64,000 nucleotides of DNA from Fasciolopsis buskii (Eukaryota; Platyhelminthes; Trematoda; Plagiorchiida; Fasciolidae): contig LUCM01007118.1 in assembly GCA_008360955.1 (NCBI GenBank), positions 40,285 through 104,284 of the forward strand, given 5' to 3'. The notes below the pieces were generated by a model. The model was not told where the DNA came from. It saw only the letters and a program-made list of their open reading frames with translations, and searched no databases. Of this stretch, positions 12,401 through 23,900 are shown in pieces (position 1 is the first letter of the stretch; each line of letters begins with the position of its first letter). Made by a program: the position numbers and the translations under genes.

Positions 12401-13090
12401 AACTGACCTGCGCTTAACAATACTATCCTTCCAGATGCCGATTGATCCCTGCAGTCTCACGGCGCACAAGCAACTGTTGACTGGGACCCAGTCTAAAGGG
12501 GCCGCTTCAGCTTTCTCACGCAAAACCATTCCTACCCCCCGTTGACCTACAGCCCGAGCTGCTCCGTCTCCTGAAGTGTGCAGGAAATATCTTGGCAAGA
12601 CATTTGGCGCAGTTAGTTGAGTTACTCTACTCGAATTCTGAATTCGTTTCACTCACGCAACAGACACCAATTAAAAGTGAGTCCACTGTCCGACTTAGAC
12701 ACGCCTGTTGGTCTGCCTGCATTAAATTGCGCATAAGGAAGGAACCGAGATTCAGAGACTGACGAGGCTCAAGAAAATATAAGCTAGCAGATTAATAGCC
12801 ACCTGCACCATTTGACAACGAACCATTGCGAGTATCGGGCCGGTGGGGCACTATGGGTAGGCAGAGCGGGCAAAGAGACTTAGTTGAAGACAGAAGAGAC
12901 AGGTTGAACAAAAGAAAGGGAACTCTGAGCAGTAGAATACTTATCACTACCCACTCCGCTCGACGCAATGAGCAGCGCGGTCCCGATTATTCTGCGCGAA
13001 GACCGATCCAATAAGGAATCTGTTTGTAGACATCAAACTCATGGTGAATGGTAGACAGGTTCTGCTAGGGAGTCCAGCTGCTAAGCAAAA
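9490..13090 (-). mobile_element. RTE-like non-LTR retrotransposon, long decayed copy
   Basis: Minus-strand order. A 5' region at 13090-12700 is shared with 38480-38100. The apurinic endonuclease is at 12652-12266 (VVVAAGDFNA) and 12100-11990 (IDHIAVSYRWRG, SDHALV). The RT N-terminus is at 11406-11134 (NHRGISLIP), and a degraded FVDRPALF block is at about 10960. The RT palm is at 10765-10196 with YADE instead of YADD at 10681-10670. Then comes RWLGHVLRM near 10130 and the C-terminus to 9987. The 3' untranslated region is split by the insertion at 9594-9833. Frameshifts and the lost catalytic Asp show that it is dead. Confidence 0.85.
9594..9833. mobile_element. Inverted-repeat element inserted in the RTE copy
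   Basis: Two perfectly complementary 84-base arms (9593-9676 and 9684-9767) around a 7-base spacer, followed by about 66 bases of tail. The exact 12-mer AACCTAGTCTAA flanks it at 9582-9593 and 9834-9845: a target-site duplication. Removing the element restores the RTE 3' untranslated region as it appears at 43810-43830. Relatives lie at 36810-36880 and 44925-45065. It has no coding capacity. It may be a foldback element or a rearranged terminal repeat of a Penelope-like element. Confidence 0.8.
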
Positions 13091-14835
13091 GAACTATTAG
13101 GGTTCTTAACCAAATCAGTTTGGTTCTGGCAAGAACCTGACCACCCGCGGATTCGTATGCAACATGAATTTCCGTCTTGAACAAACGTGATATTGATCCG
13201 GCGTGTGGATCCTCACTCGAGTAGATGCCAGTCCGATCTCGCTTCTGGGATGTTCGACAGTAGGGTTGTTAGGAATAGCAACGGATTTCTGACCCTGTAT
13301 CATTCAGTGCTTCAGGCGACAGTTCGTTCACAAGGACAGTATTAATTGACTTTGATAAGCCTTGAAGTGGCGGGCGAAAACAGAGTGGTTAGGGGTTCTG
13401 GTAGACCTAAAAGCCCTTTGATAATAACTTTCTATCTGAAAGTTGGCAGTCAGCTTTTCGGGCTCGGCAATGGTACCGAAAATGCCGATTAAGCGCGGAA
13501 AAATTCGTGTCTGGCAGATGTTGGTGTACTTCACTACCCGAAGTTTGGGGACTTCGGTTCGTGATTTGGTTATTGGTATGTATGCGTTCGGACAATTCAG
13601 ATCTTCAGAAACTCTATCAAACCGGAAATAATCGTCCATTTCTCGGACGAATAAATTGTCTTGTGAGTCAGTCAACTAGATGCGATAACGAGGAAATGGA
13701 AGGAATTGCTGGACGAGTTGATGTCTGTCTATCTAGGAATGTGTGAACTTAAAGTTAAACTATTTGCCAAATGCGAACGACGTTGTAAGCGTTCGTTGAG
13801 TTGGAAGTTCACTATAGGTTGGTCGGGTGGACATTCCCAGGGATATGCAGTTTTTGATTTATTAGCGCGCGGTCAGCTGCACTCGTTCTTAAAAGTTCGA
13901 TCCAGCGGTCGCGTTTTTGTTATTTGTCATATATATATATATATATATAATACTGATATTACCAGGTTGTATTATAATGTCAGTCTTTGATTTTGCAAAC
14001 CACAGTGGTAAGCTCGTTATATTCGATGGTATGCCGAGATTGCAAACAAACTATGCTCAATGCCGTTGTCCTTTGTTATGGCATCGTTCGACCACAAAAG
14101 TGTGAGAAGAGCATAATGCCAGTAGCAACCAACTTTTACCACATCAGCTTACTGTCCTTAGACTTCTAGTCTGTCCGCTGATGCTTGCCCGTAGTAATCT
14201 GTCCACTTCAGCCGCTCGCTCACAGTTGCTTATCTTGAGTCCAGACCTACCTCAGTGTACTCTTTCGCTTTTCATCTATGGAGGCTTCTTTCCTCATCGT
14301 CATGAAAACAAAGCATATTAAAGAAAGCCATCTTGAATAGTGCACAGGTCGTGTCTCATGCGGACTATTTGACTCTTAAACACGTTATCTCTAATTGTGG
14401 CACTTTCGGCGCAATATTTCCATTGTTCTTCAGCGTTTTTTGCTATTCCAACCAAGTCCTGAGTGGGTTTTTGAATTTCAAATTTGGATAAGTGCTCTGC
14501 ATGTGAACAGCTGCTGTCTTTCGGGTTCCACAGAGCATGTAAAGTCTCTTCGGCTTCTTTTACGGTGTTCTGTTATGAGTTGTAACAGTATGAGAACACC
14601 ACAGGGATGTTTGTTTACATAATGAAAAGTTGGGGCACTGATTTAAACATACATTGAAACAATGATATAGTAACTTAGGTGAATGAAATACAGTCAGGTG
14701 TATAAAATAAAGCACGGTTCGTCGAAGCGCTTATGCTACGAAATAAATAAGTGCCATAAAAAATTGCTGAATTCGAAATGAGCTTCATGTAATCCCTTTC
14801 TGTTGCCTTCATTCGTCCATCACCTCTCGATATCC
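13091..14835. other. PPP6R: Upstream flank of PPP6R, no gene recognised
   Basis: Holds an (AT)n run at 13929-13949. Overlapping open frames at 13328-13746 on both strands show no family resemblance. The promoter of PPP6R presumably lies here or in a non-coding exon farther upstream, but I can point to no motif. Confidence 0.4.
13929..13949. repeat. (AT)n microsatellite
   Basis: Uninterrupted AT run, about 900 bp upstream of the PPP6R start codon. Confidence 0.95.
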
Positions 14836-14842
14836 ATTTCAG
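14836..14842 (+). promoter_or_regulatory. PPP6R: Splice-acceptor-like site just before the PPP6R start codon
   Basis: CATTTCAG ends two bases before the ATG at 14845. It could be the acceptor of an intron in the 5' untranslated region, or a spliced-leader trans-splicing acceptor, which flukes use for some mRNAs. I saw no promoter motif in the preceding 600 bases. Confidence 0.35.
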
Positions 14843-14844
14843 CC

Positions 14845-14901
14845 ATGTTTTGGAGTTCACTCGCAGCCCAGTCTCGTATCAATGATCTCCTCGATCAACC
14901 A
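14845..14901 (+). CDS. PPP6R: PPP6R exon 1 (residues 1-19)
   Basis: Starts at ATG with the sequence MFWSSLAAQ, matching the conserved MFW N-terminus of PPP6R proteins, and continues RINDLLDQP, the counterpart of vertebrate HIDKLLDKE. It ends in phase 0 before GTGAGT. The ATG is chosen because the protein aligns from its first residue with the family. Any 5' untranslated exon is unresolved. Confidence 0.92.
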
Positions 14902-17900
14902 GTGAGTGAATTCATTTCAGTTTCTATTAATTTTTATTTCAGGACCTGACAATCGAAGAGTTGCTTGATGACGACGAAGTTCTCCAAAAATGCTGCGAAC
15001 GAGATCAAAGGGTGATCGATTTGTAAGCCGTTGTCTCATCCAGATATTTTCTAACACGGTTTTCTCGTTCTCTCCGCTTTTCAAGTTTATGTCGTGCAGA
15101 AAATATGGATTTCATGATAAATGTGATCAGCAACCCACCTAATTCCGACGATTTTGACAAATCATTGTATCGGTAAGAGTATTTTTATGTCGCTTTGCTT
15201 TTGTATTTTCTTCGAAATTCATGCATGACGTCATTCGTTGTTTTTCTGTCTTTATTCAACTGAAATGCAACAAATAAGCTGCCGAGAGTAACTCGGACGT
15301 TCATGTAACTATTTCTTATGTCGGGATGCTAATTATGGCACTTGCTACTCCTGACGGATTACCGCATTACACATTGTTTCTTGGCCTTTGCCCGTGAAAT
15401 CATGGCCTTTTTTCGTGTTAGGGACAGACGTTCGTGCAGTTTGGTTGCATTCTGTCACTGCGGGGTGAGCATGTGCCAGAGAAATGCATTTCACTTATCC
15501 AATCTCTGTCCAGGAACACCGTAAGCCGAGTCCGCGCTTACGGCGGTTTTTCACCTGAGGTCATCACGAGAGGTGATGTTGGTCATGAGTATCTCTACCT
15601 TCACTTTTCAATTTTGTAATTGGGGTGACTATGGAGATAGCCCCATTCTTGTGTGTGAATAGCAGGATTGATACTTAGTCAAACAGAAACTGTTTGACTT
15701 AGAATATGCTGACGATAGTGTGCTTTTGAATGAAGATCCTGGTAGTTTACAGACTTTTTTTCATTCGCCGAACGACAGTATAGGCATGTTTAGGATGGGT
15801 TTTACACCTTCAAAGAGTAAAATGCTGCCGCAGGACTGGATTGGCTCAAAAACGAACCTTGTTCTCACAGGGGAGGATCTGAACGAAGATGAGTTTAATT
15901 ACTTCGGTCTTTGCACCTTCCCAGGTGGTCGTATATCGGATGAAATGTCATCCCGTGTACGAGAGGCTCGATCGGCATTTGCCAAGGGCCAATTGTGCGC
16001 ACTAAGTTTGGCTCTGATATAGGGCTCAGAAAAATGGGAGTTCGGATGCGAAGACTATTGGTGATTCAACACCGCTCTCCTCGTATTGCAGGTAATATGT
16101 TGTAGGAGAATTCCGTCAGCAACTCAGAGGTTAGGCGCAAGTTGCTGTTCCCTAGAAAATGGATTTAATAAGGTTAAGGTGGTTGGAAAATGTTTGCGCA
16201 TGCTCACAGAACGGCTTTCTTATCTTGCGCAGTTGTCAGAGGCGCCCAATGATTTGAAGATGAGTCGAGGCGGTCGGTCGATGACACAGGAAAAAGGTTT
16301 GGGAATGTTAACCAGTGGACTGGCCCGCGTAGATGCAATTCGACTTCTGATTTGCATATATCTACGCATTGTACACTGGCCTGAAAACAAGCATGATGTT
16401 AACACAACATACAAATGAAATTTCACAAAAGGTGATCAAATAAAGGGGGGATAACCAAGCACTTTTTCGTGTTTTTTGTGATATTTTGCGGTTCTGGGAT
16501 TATTTCTAAGGGGAACAATTTCTACAGACAGGCCACACGGCATTCGTGCCGCTGACTTCGGCTCTGAGCCATATCCGTCAGCGTCTCAAACCAACGACAA
16601 TCCTTGTCTGTTGGGCCCTAACCAGGAAGACGGAAGCTCTAATCGAGGCCGCAGCCAAAACTGACTTCCTCATACCTTTATGCCAAGTCATGGCCTGACT
16701 ACCAGTTCGCTTCTTCCAGCCTTGCCCTGCACGTATGGAAAGAACACGAAGAGCTAGACTATGGACAGACGCGCAATACGTATCCAAGCCACCGAATTCG
16801 ATGAAGAGCGAATAACTCGGTCAGAGGATGACTGACTGCACCCAACAAACGACGACACACCTCGCCATCGATCACCCGGTGTCCCCACCAGATGCGACCG
16901 ATGCTTCGGAAACATCGGTGGTCAAAACGGAAAATCACTGGGCATCCTCAACGCGAATAGGCCAGGTCTCGCAACCATAAAGCAGAACATTAGGAATTTT
17001 GGCATTGTACACCCTTCTCTTCAGGAAAAGCCGGATGTCACTGCGGCACCACAGGGGTCACAGGTTCGCAAAAACTGCCCTGTCCTTCGCAATTCGTGAT
17101 GAGACCTCCCAAAACCGCTAGATGGGATCAGACTCCCGAGGTACTTGAAGCCGCTGGCTACCTCTAACCGATCACTGCAAAAGGCGAGTGCAGGTACATG
17201 TTCCTGCCGGTCTTGAAAAACACCATGCATTTTGAAGACGAAAAGCACATGCCGTATCTGGAAATCTCAGTCGCCAAGCGGTACAACTCTTTGACGAACG
17301 ACACTTCAGGCACTTCATTCCACTACAAACAGTGCCTTAATGCAGACCTATCAACAGAGTCAAAGGCTACTTAAATATCTACGAACTTGATGATCGTTAG
17401 CCTTTAGAAAGTAGTACCGTACTGTAACACCTGTCGGAGGATAAAGATTTGATGAACGCATGCACGACCAGCGCGAAACCAAGCCTGTTACTCACGAATT
17501 TACCTTGTGCGCTTGTTGTACAACCTACGAAGAATGACGTACGAAGGCAGCTTGGATACTATTGGGATCAACTTAATACCCCTGTTTTCAGCGCAGTCGC
17601 TGCGCAGGCCCTTTTGGAAGTTGACTCTCCCAACGAGAAGAGAACGTTTTTGGAGTACCGGATCTTCCCTGATGATCTCTACATCAGTTGGTGAATCTGT
17701 TTTAGCAGTCCACAGGACGCTTGCTAAAATAGCTGCGAGATGCGCTGACGCTGAAGACCAGCTAAACTGTTTGAAAGTACTCCGCCCAGTGTAGAAGAGG
17801 TCGCTGAAGGTTATGGATAGGTGAGCCGTCAGCTTCACCGATCATTTTGCTCACACCTAGTGCTTTCCTACCGGTAGCTTGGACAAGGCGAAGCAACTTG

Positions 17901-20900
17901 CTGGAATTTCTCAGGGTGACAGCATGTTACGAATCCGAAACTCGTTGAAACCACCAGATTTGGCGATCTCTACGCAAGCTTGCATTGAATTCACGTCTCG
18001 TTGCAAGCCGTGCTTCTTTATGCTCGCTACCAGGCGGGATCGGCCAGCGTGAATCAAGAAGGTACAAGGACCTAGCAGAAATCCATGGTTTCACAATGCG
18101 GTGATTCAGGCGACAACCTAGCAGAATGCAAGACATTCTTGATAGGCGACCAGTGTTCTTTGGTGTTTTGAAGTGGGGGAAATCCTAGCTTTTTAGCCAG
18201 TGCGCTGCGAAAGACTGATAAGCGAGTCAGACCAGATAGCTTGTCTCAATCTAACCGACGCTGCGCTCACCAAAGTACATAGACAACCTGTTGCGTACAA
18301 ACACGTGGTCGGATTCGCGCGGAGTGCTCCAGCACGATCATCAGTCTTGTAGACAGCCCCGCCATCTGTAGCTAATGACAATGTGGTTACGTCTGTTAGA
18401 GTGAGGGCTATTTTGTTTTTCCTGAATCGCTAAGTCTCATTATATGTAGCCGGTTATCGACTGGGATCCATTCAGTTAGTGCAAACTCAGCCCTTTCACT
18501 GGGGGCAACAGCAAAGCCAACAGCACCAAAAGCCGCAGCCTCAGGGTCCCCAGAAGGACGGGAATGAAACTTAACAGGAGGACTAGTTAGAGATGTCAGT
18601 TGGCTAACGGAGCTGGAGTCTTGAATGCGAGTATCTCGGATATATCCCGCATCGCTGGCTTCAGTCTTCAATGCGCTAGCTGAACACCCCTGGTAACCTC
18701 CACGCATCAGTCTTCGCACATTGAATAGGGCTAGTTTGGCGGTGCATCGAGGACGAATCTGGTTCGGTGTAACTTGGATGCCATCTGAGTGATACTGATG
18801 AGAACAGAGACAGAACTTATTCCAGTGACACTGCCACCGTCATGTTCCCAAAAAATGTAAGGAAAGGGGTAGGAATAGGAGGAACAGTACGAATTAGTAG
18901 AGAAACGCACCATTAACACTTTCGCTGGTTGTCCGCGGCCGTTTATTCGGTTGGCTTGAGCGTACCTTATCCTTAGTTAACCACTTCGATGGTGGCCATT
19001 CCCTTATATGCAACCCATGGACGCGCCCAATAGCATGCAGCTTTCCCCTTATGTCTTATGTGATATGATTTGATGCCACGTTCACTGTTGTTGTTGCGTC
19101 CGAAATATTTTCCCTTCGGCATGGTTTTTCAAGTCATGCCGTTGCACTTGATCTTTTCTGTTTCTCATTATCTTTTCTCCTTCGCGAAGAACGGCACGAT
19201 AAGTTAACACTCGAAACCATGGCAGGTTTTTGCAGGGTTAATGGTTGTATCATCTGAAGCTGATGTTAGAAGTGGAATAAATTTCCCTGTAACACTTCAG
19301 TGACAGGCAGGGCCAGTGAACTGCACGGTCGACTGAGTCGAATATTGCCTTCGGCTGAAGGATGACAGACCATAGGTCTTCGGGAGGTGTGGCTATGTTT
19401 TGGCACATGCTATGTATGGAGGATGTGACCAATACCCCACTTTTCGGATCATAAAGTTTCAAGGTCAAATCCAACAGAAACCATATAAATAGAGAAGAAC
19501 CTCAACAACTACGCACGTGCACTGACGATTCCACATCGACTTGTAATTATACGTTTGCGATCTAAGCAACAAGCTCAGCTATCAGAATCCCATGAAAGCC
19601 AGCGACCTGAGGTACGATCAACACAAATTTTAAAGTCCATTGATCGGCTTGTTGCTCAGGTGTTCGCTGTTCAAGAGTACCAGACGATTGGTGGGGGATG
19701 ACGGCCGCAAACAGTTTTGGTGCAGTACTTAGAAAACTAATTCATCCGTGGTTTTCACAGCAAGATCTATCAACTTTCGTGTAAATCGGTTCCATCAGAC
19801 TCCCTGGTCGTTACCGCATTTGACCTGCTGAACCTTTATATGGTTCGGTGACGCCCCAAGTTTCAGGGTAATGGTTGTCGATGCCCCCTCACTGTTTAAT
19901 GTGCCCCAGCGGCTATGGGGCTTGCTCCTATCATTACACCCATGCTTCCAGTGTGTGGTTAAGGTGGGTAATCAATCGACACAGACTGGGATTATTGCAG
20001 TTAGCCACATCTCCGTTTCTCCGTATTTCCTTACCCACTACTTCTCATGGCAATTTTCTGGATCGCTAGTCAGTTGACATATCAGTTATTCGTGCACTTC
20101 ATATTTAGCATATGGAGGACCGGATCCACATTCCTCTAACGGACCAGTTGGCATCGAGGATATCCGCCGTTTCTGAAGGCCACATGACCTAGAGTACTGC
20201 TTGACGTCTTCCACTGCATGCAGAGCATCTTTATTCTTCTGCTAATGTTTGCCCAGACCTTGGGTGTTTGGATGAGTCGGTAGCTACGTTGAATGCCGTA
20301 ATTGGAATCAGCTGCGTAGGAGGCCAGGTTTTCGTGTTGGTGCCCCTCACATTAGGCGTGGACAAAAGAAACGCGGCCCAAAGTGTGATCTGAGTCGACA
20401 GATTTCGTGCAGAATGACCGGCGACCTTCGGTGGGTCCGCGCCACCGGTGGTCAGGGGCAGTTTGGCAAATCTGAGTCCTGTTTTGTGAATACATAGGAG
20501 TACGCTGGGTGAATGGATATCACATTTCATGGGATACCTGGTGTTCATCGGGAACAGTTGGTGGTTGAAATAAATCCAAATAAGACGATTGCCGAGGTAG
20601 ATACGATCGGCTGCGTCAGTAATTGGGCTTTCGATGTGACGTCTTGCTTCCTCAAGGCAACCAAATTGAGCGTTGAAATCACTAGTACCGACTACAACAT
20701 CTCTTGAATGCACCACTTGATGTGGTCGAGACAGATTGTTAGCTCTCGCTTTCCGGTTTCATGGAAACTGCAATTGGGAGAGCATATACAGGCACGACAA
20801 TCAAACGTGGTCTTTTCAGTCGAGTAATGTTGACACACAGAATCATCTAACAGACAGCACAATTGCAAGAGTGGTTGAATCATTCCTGTAATCATGTTTT

Positions 20901-23900
20901 TTATGTTAATCGACAACCGTCCCTTAGCTACGGTTTCATTGGTTCTAATAAGAACCTCGGTATGCCATAATGAATGACGGGGTTCGGTGATAGTCTTTCA
21001 ATGACCTTTGTACTTCCGCCTTGATGAATAATTTTTTCAAGGATGGATGTATTGGAGATTTATTCGCTGACAAATACTAACGAGGGACGGGTGGATTTGA
21101 ATATGCAAAGCCAGAGGCTCTAAACCTCGGCTGGCAATGGACGGAAACACCCCGGTCAGTAGAGTTGGTTCGTTGATCAAATCAAAATAATGTTGTACAT
21201 TACGGTGAGAGATAGCCACGGATATTTCAGGTATGAGTCAGAAAAATGATGGTCTAAGGCAAAGCCCCCATACTTCAAGGCAGATGAAGGTGTACACGAC
21301 GATGAAAGTGAAGCACAACATCAGCCCTACTTAACCTCTAGTTTCACCATTTATTCGCATTGGATGTTGCATTCGTTGGTGATAGTAGATTTTGATTTGT
21401 ATGATTTTGTGCACTAAAATGACAATCGGATAAATGGATTTATTGAATTTTTACCAACACTTAATCAAAGGAATATGAGGTATGCATCTGATGTGTGTAC
21501 GTGAACGTATGCGCGCAGGCACGCACGCGTGTGTGATAGATGATGAGTCTCTACATAGCACCGCCTTGTCTCAATTTGGTCGATTATACCATAGGAAAAG
21601 TTTGCTCTGCCACACATACACATGATACGACAACGCCCTAAAAAAATCACTGTGCGTGTTTGCCTGCGGTCAATCTTGTTGATACTTTGCAGCTCATACC
21701 CAAAATGAAACCATGAAACGAATCTCGAAGTGGTAATTTGCAATAAGTCGACGATGACTAATGACGGATCCTTGCCTCATCGTAAGAGGTAGTCTGTGGA
21801 GGTAAAAGAATCTGCCTTTAGTTTCGGCGCGACGTTCGTTAAAGTAGAGTTGTATAGAGTTGACGTCGCAGTTAACCATAAACATGCCGTCTGTTTTTGT
21901 TCTTTAATCCTTGGTATAACTCTGTAACAAAATGGGATCATGCAAGCGGTGTGTGATTATGGATCTACGCGAACTACTAGCTGTTTCCTTTCATATTCGA
22001 AACCAAACCGTTGAGTGACCGTGCCATATACTTTGCTTTTACATGAAATACCCATTCGTTAAAGCTGTTTAGTTTTCGTAGCTCTACGCGGCGATGAAAG
22101 TCTTCATATTCTCATAAATCACGACTTAGTTTCGTGAATTGTTTTAACTCTTTGGACAAGCCTTGTTATCGATTCGCTCCGTCTCAACACTGTATAGGCG
22201 ACCGTTGTTTAATTCATCTGGACTGTTACTGTAGCTGACTTTTAGGTTGTGGTTAATCAGTCGACATAGCGCTCTACTCATCACTCGTTTGAGAAATTAA
22301 TTTTTCTTACTACTAGACCACTACTCTTAGCCCATCTGTCGAATGTTTCACATGATCAGTAATGAACAGCAAACAGGTTGTAGATGCTCACTGACCGCTG
22401 CGTGGATCCTAGGTTGTCTCGTGATTCTACTAATTTTGAGACAATCCAGCCGGATCTGCGTCTGACCGCATGTTTAATTATGGTGATTTATGCACCAGTG
22501 TATGAATGTATATGTGTGTATGTGTGATTTCATGTGCACTGTGCAGAAGGGTGTGCTATATTGTGGTTATCGTTAAATTTTCTCGATTTATTTTTCCCCA
22601 ATATCTGGATTTCCTCTTCCATTTGCGACTTTACAACACGAGGGATAATATTTCTCCTCTACCTCGGTTTATTTGGTTTTGGTGAAAATGTTGTTTATTT
22701 CACTTCCTTCCTTAACAAAATTCATGTTCTCTTCAAAAGTAGGCAGGATGCGTACAGCTACAGGTTACCAACTGCTGGGGTGCGGTCTAGTCATAAATTT
22801 CGCTAGCTTTTCATTTGATTTCTAATAAACATTCGGGTATTTCTGCACAATATATGTTTAGTATCGGTCCGCTGTTTGGCAACTGTAATTAGTTTACAGT
22901 GGAAGTATTGTGTTATGTATATGGATGATGAGAAATCTCGCCAGTCGCGTGCTTCCATTTGTATACCCAACTTACAACAAAAAACCAAACTTCGAGACCT
23001 TGTTAGCATTGACCAACAGACAAAAAAGCTGTTGGGATTCTTCAAATAAACTCATCATCCGTGCACACTTAATTATTCAAATGTAAATAGGTTGCTTAAT
23101 AGAAAATGACATCCAAAAGATTTGAAGTGAACCCAAGATTTGATGGTCAGAGCGTGTACTTGAAATTCATATTGTTAGACTTTTTTGACTATCTCAGATT
23201 GGAATAGAAAGCTAAAATAAGAATTACTGCGTTTGTGCATTTCATTGCCTGTTCAGTCATTAATCTAACCCGTGCTAATCTCACTAAGTGCTGCAGTTTG
23301 TAAGATTCCTTTCATCTGGTTCCACAAATTCTCTGTTCTGAGAGGACCGTCGAGTTCACATGACTCAGTTATTCAGAATGACATTTCACCACCACGATCA
23401 AAGATTGTCGGTCTCGAGAGGCCACTCTAACTATTTCCTAGTTACACGATCCCCATTCCATCACTGGTTGCGCATTTATCTGCCCACAGATATTCGAGTC
23501 TGGTCTGCGAGATTCTCACCTGTATTATACCGCGGGTGCTCGATTTGATTGTTGGTTCCGCGGAAGGGTTGTCGTCGTCGGAGAAGACGGAGGATGGAAG
23601 CCAAATGGAAGATACCTGGAACAGTAGCAGTATGGAAGTGGACGATTCAGTCAACAAATCAACAACGAAGCATCCCAGTGCACAAAATGCTTTATCCTGC
23701 AGTGACGTGAGCATCGAAGCTCCAGGGGCTGCTGCAGGTTCGACTGTCACAGGCAATGAGTCCAGAAAACCAGAAGGCACGAATTCAGTCTTACCAAACG
23801 AATCCAAGAATGCTGATTCCCGACCCCACTTAGATCGTCTACTTCGTGCCGTTCAACCGGATGTAGCACTGAATCCCTTAACTGCAAGCTTTTTATCACG

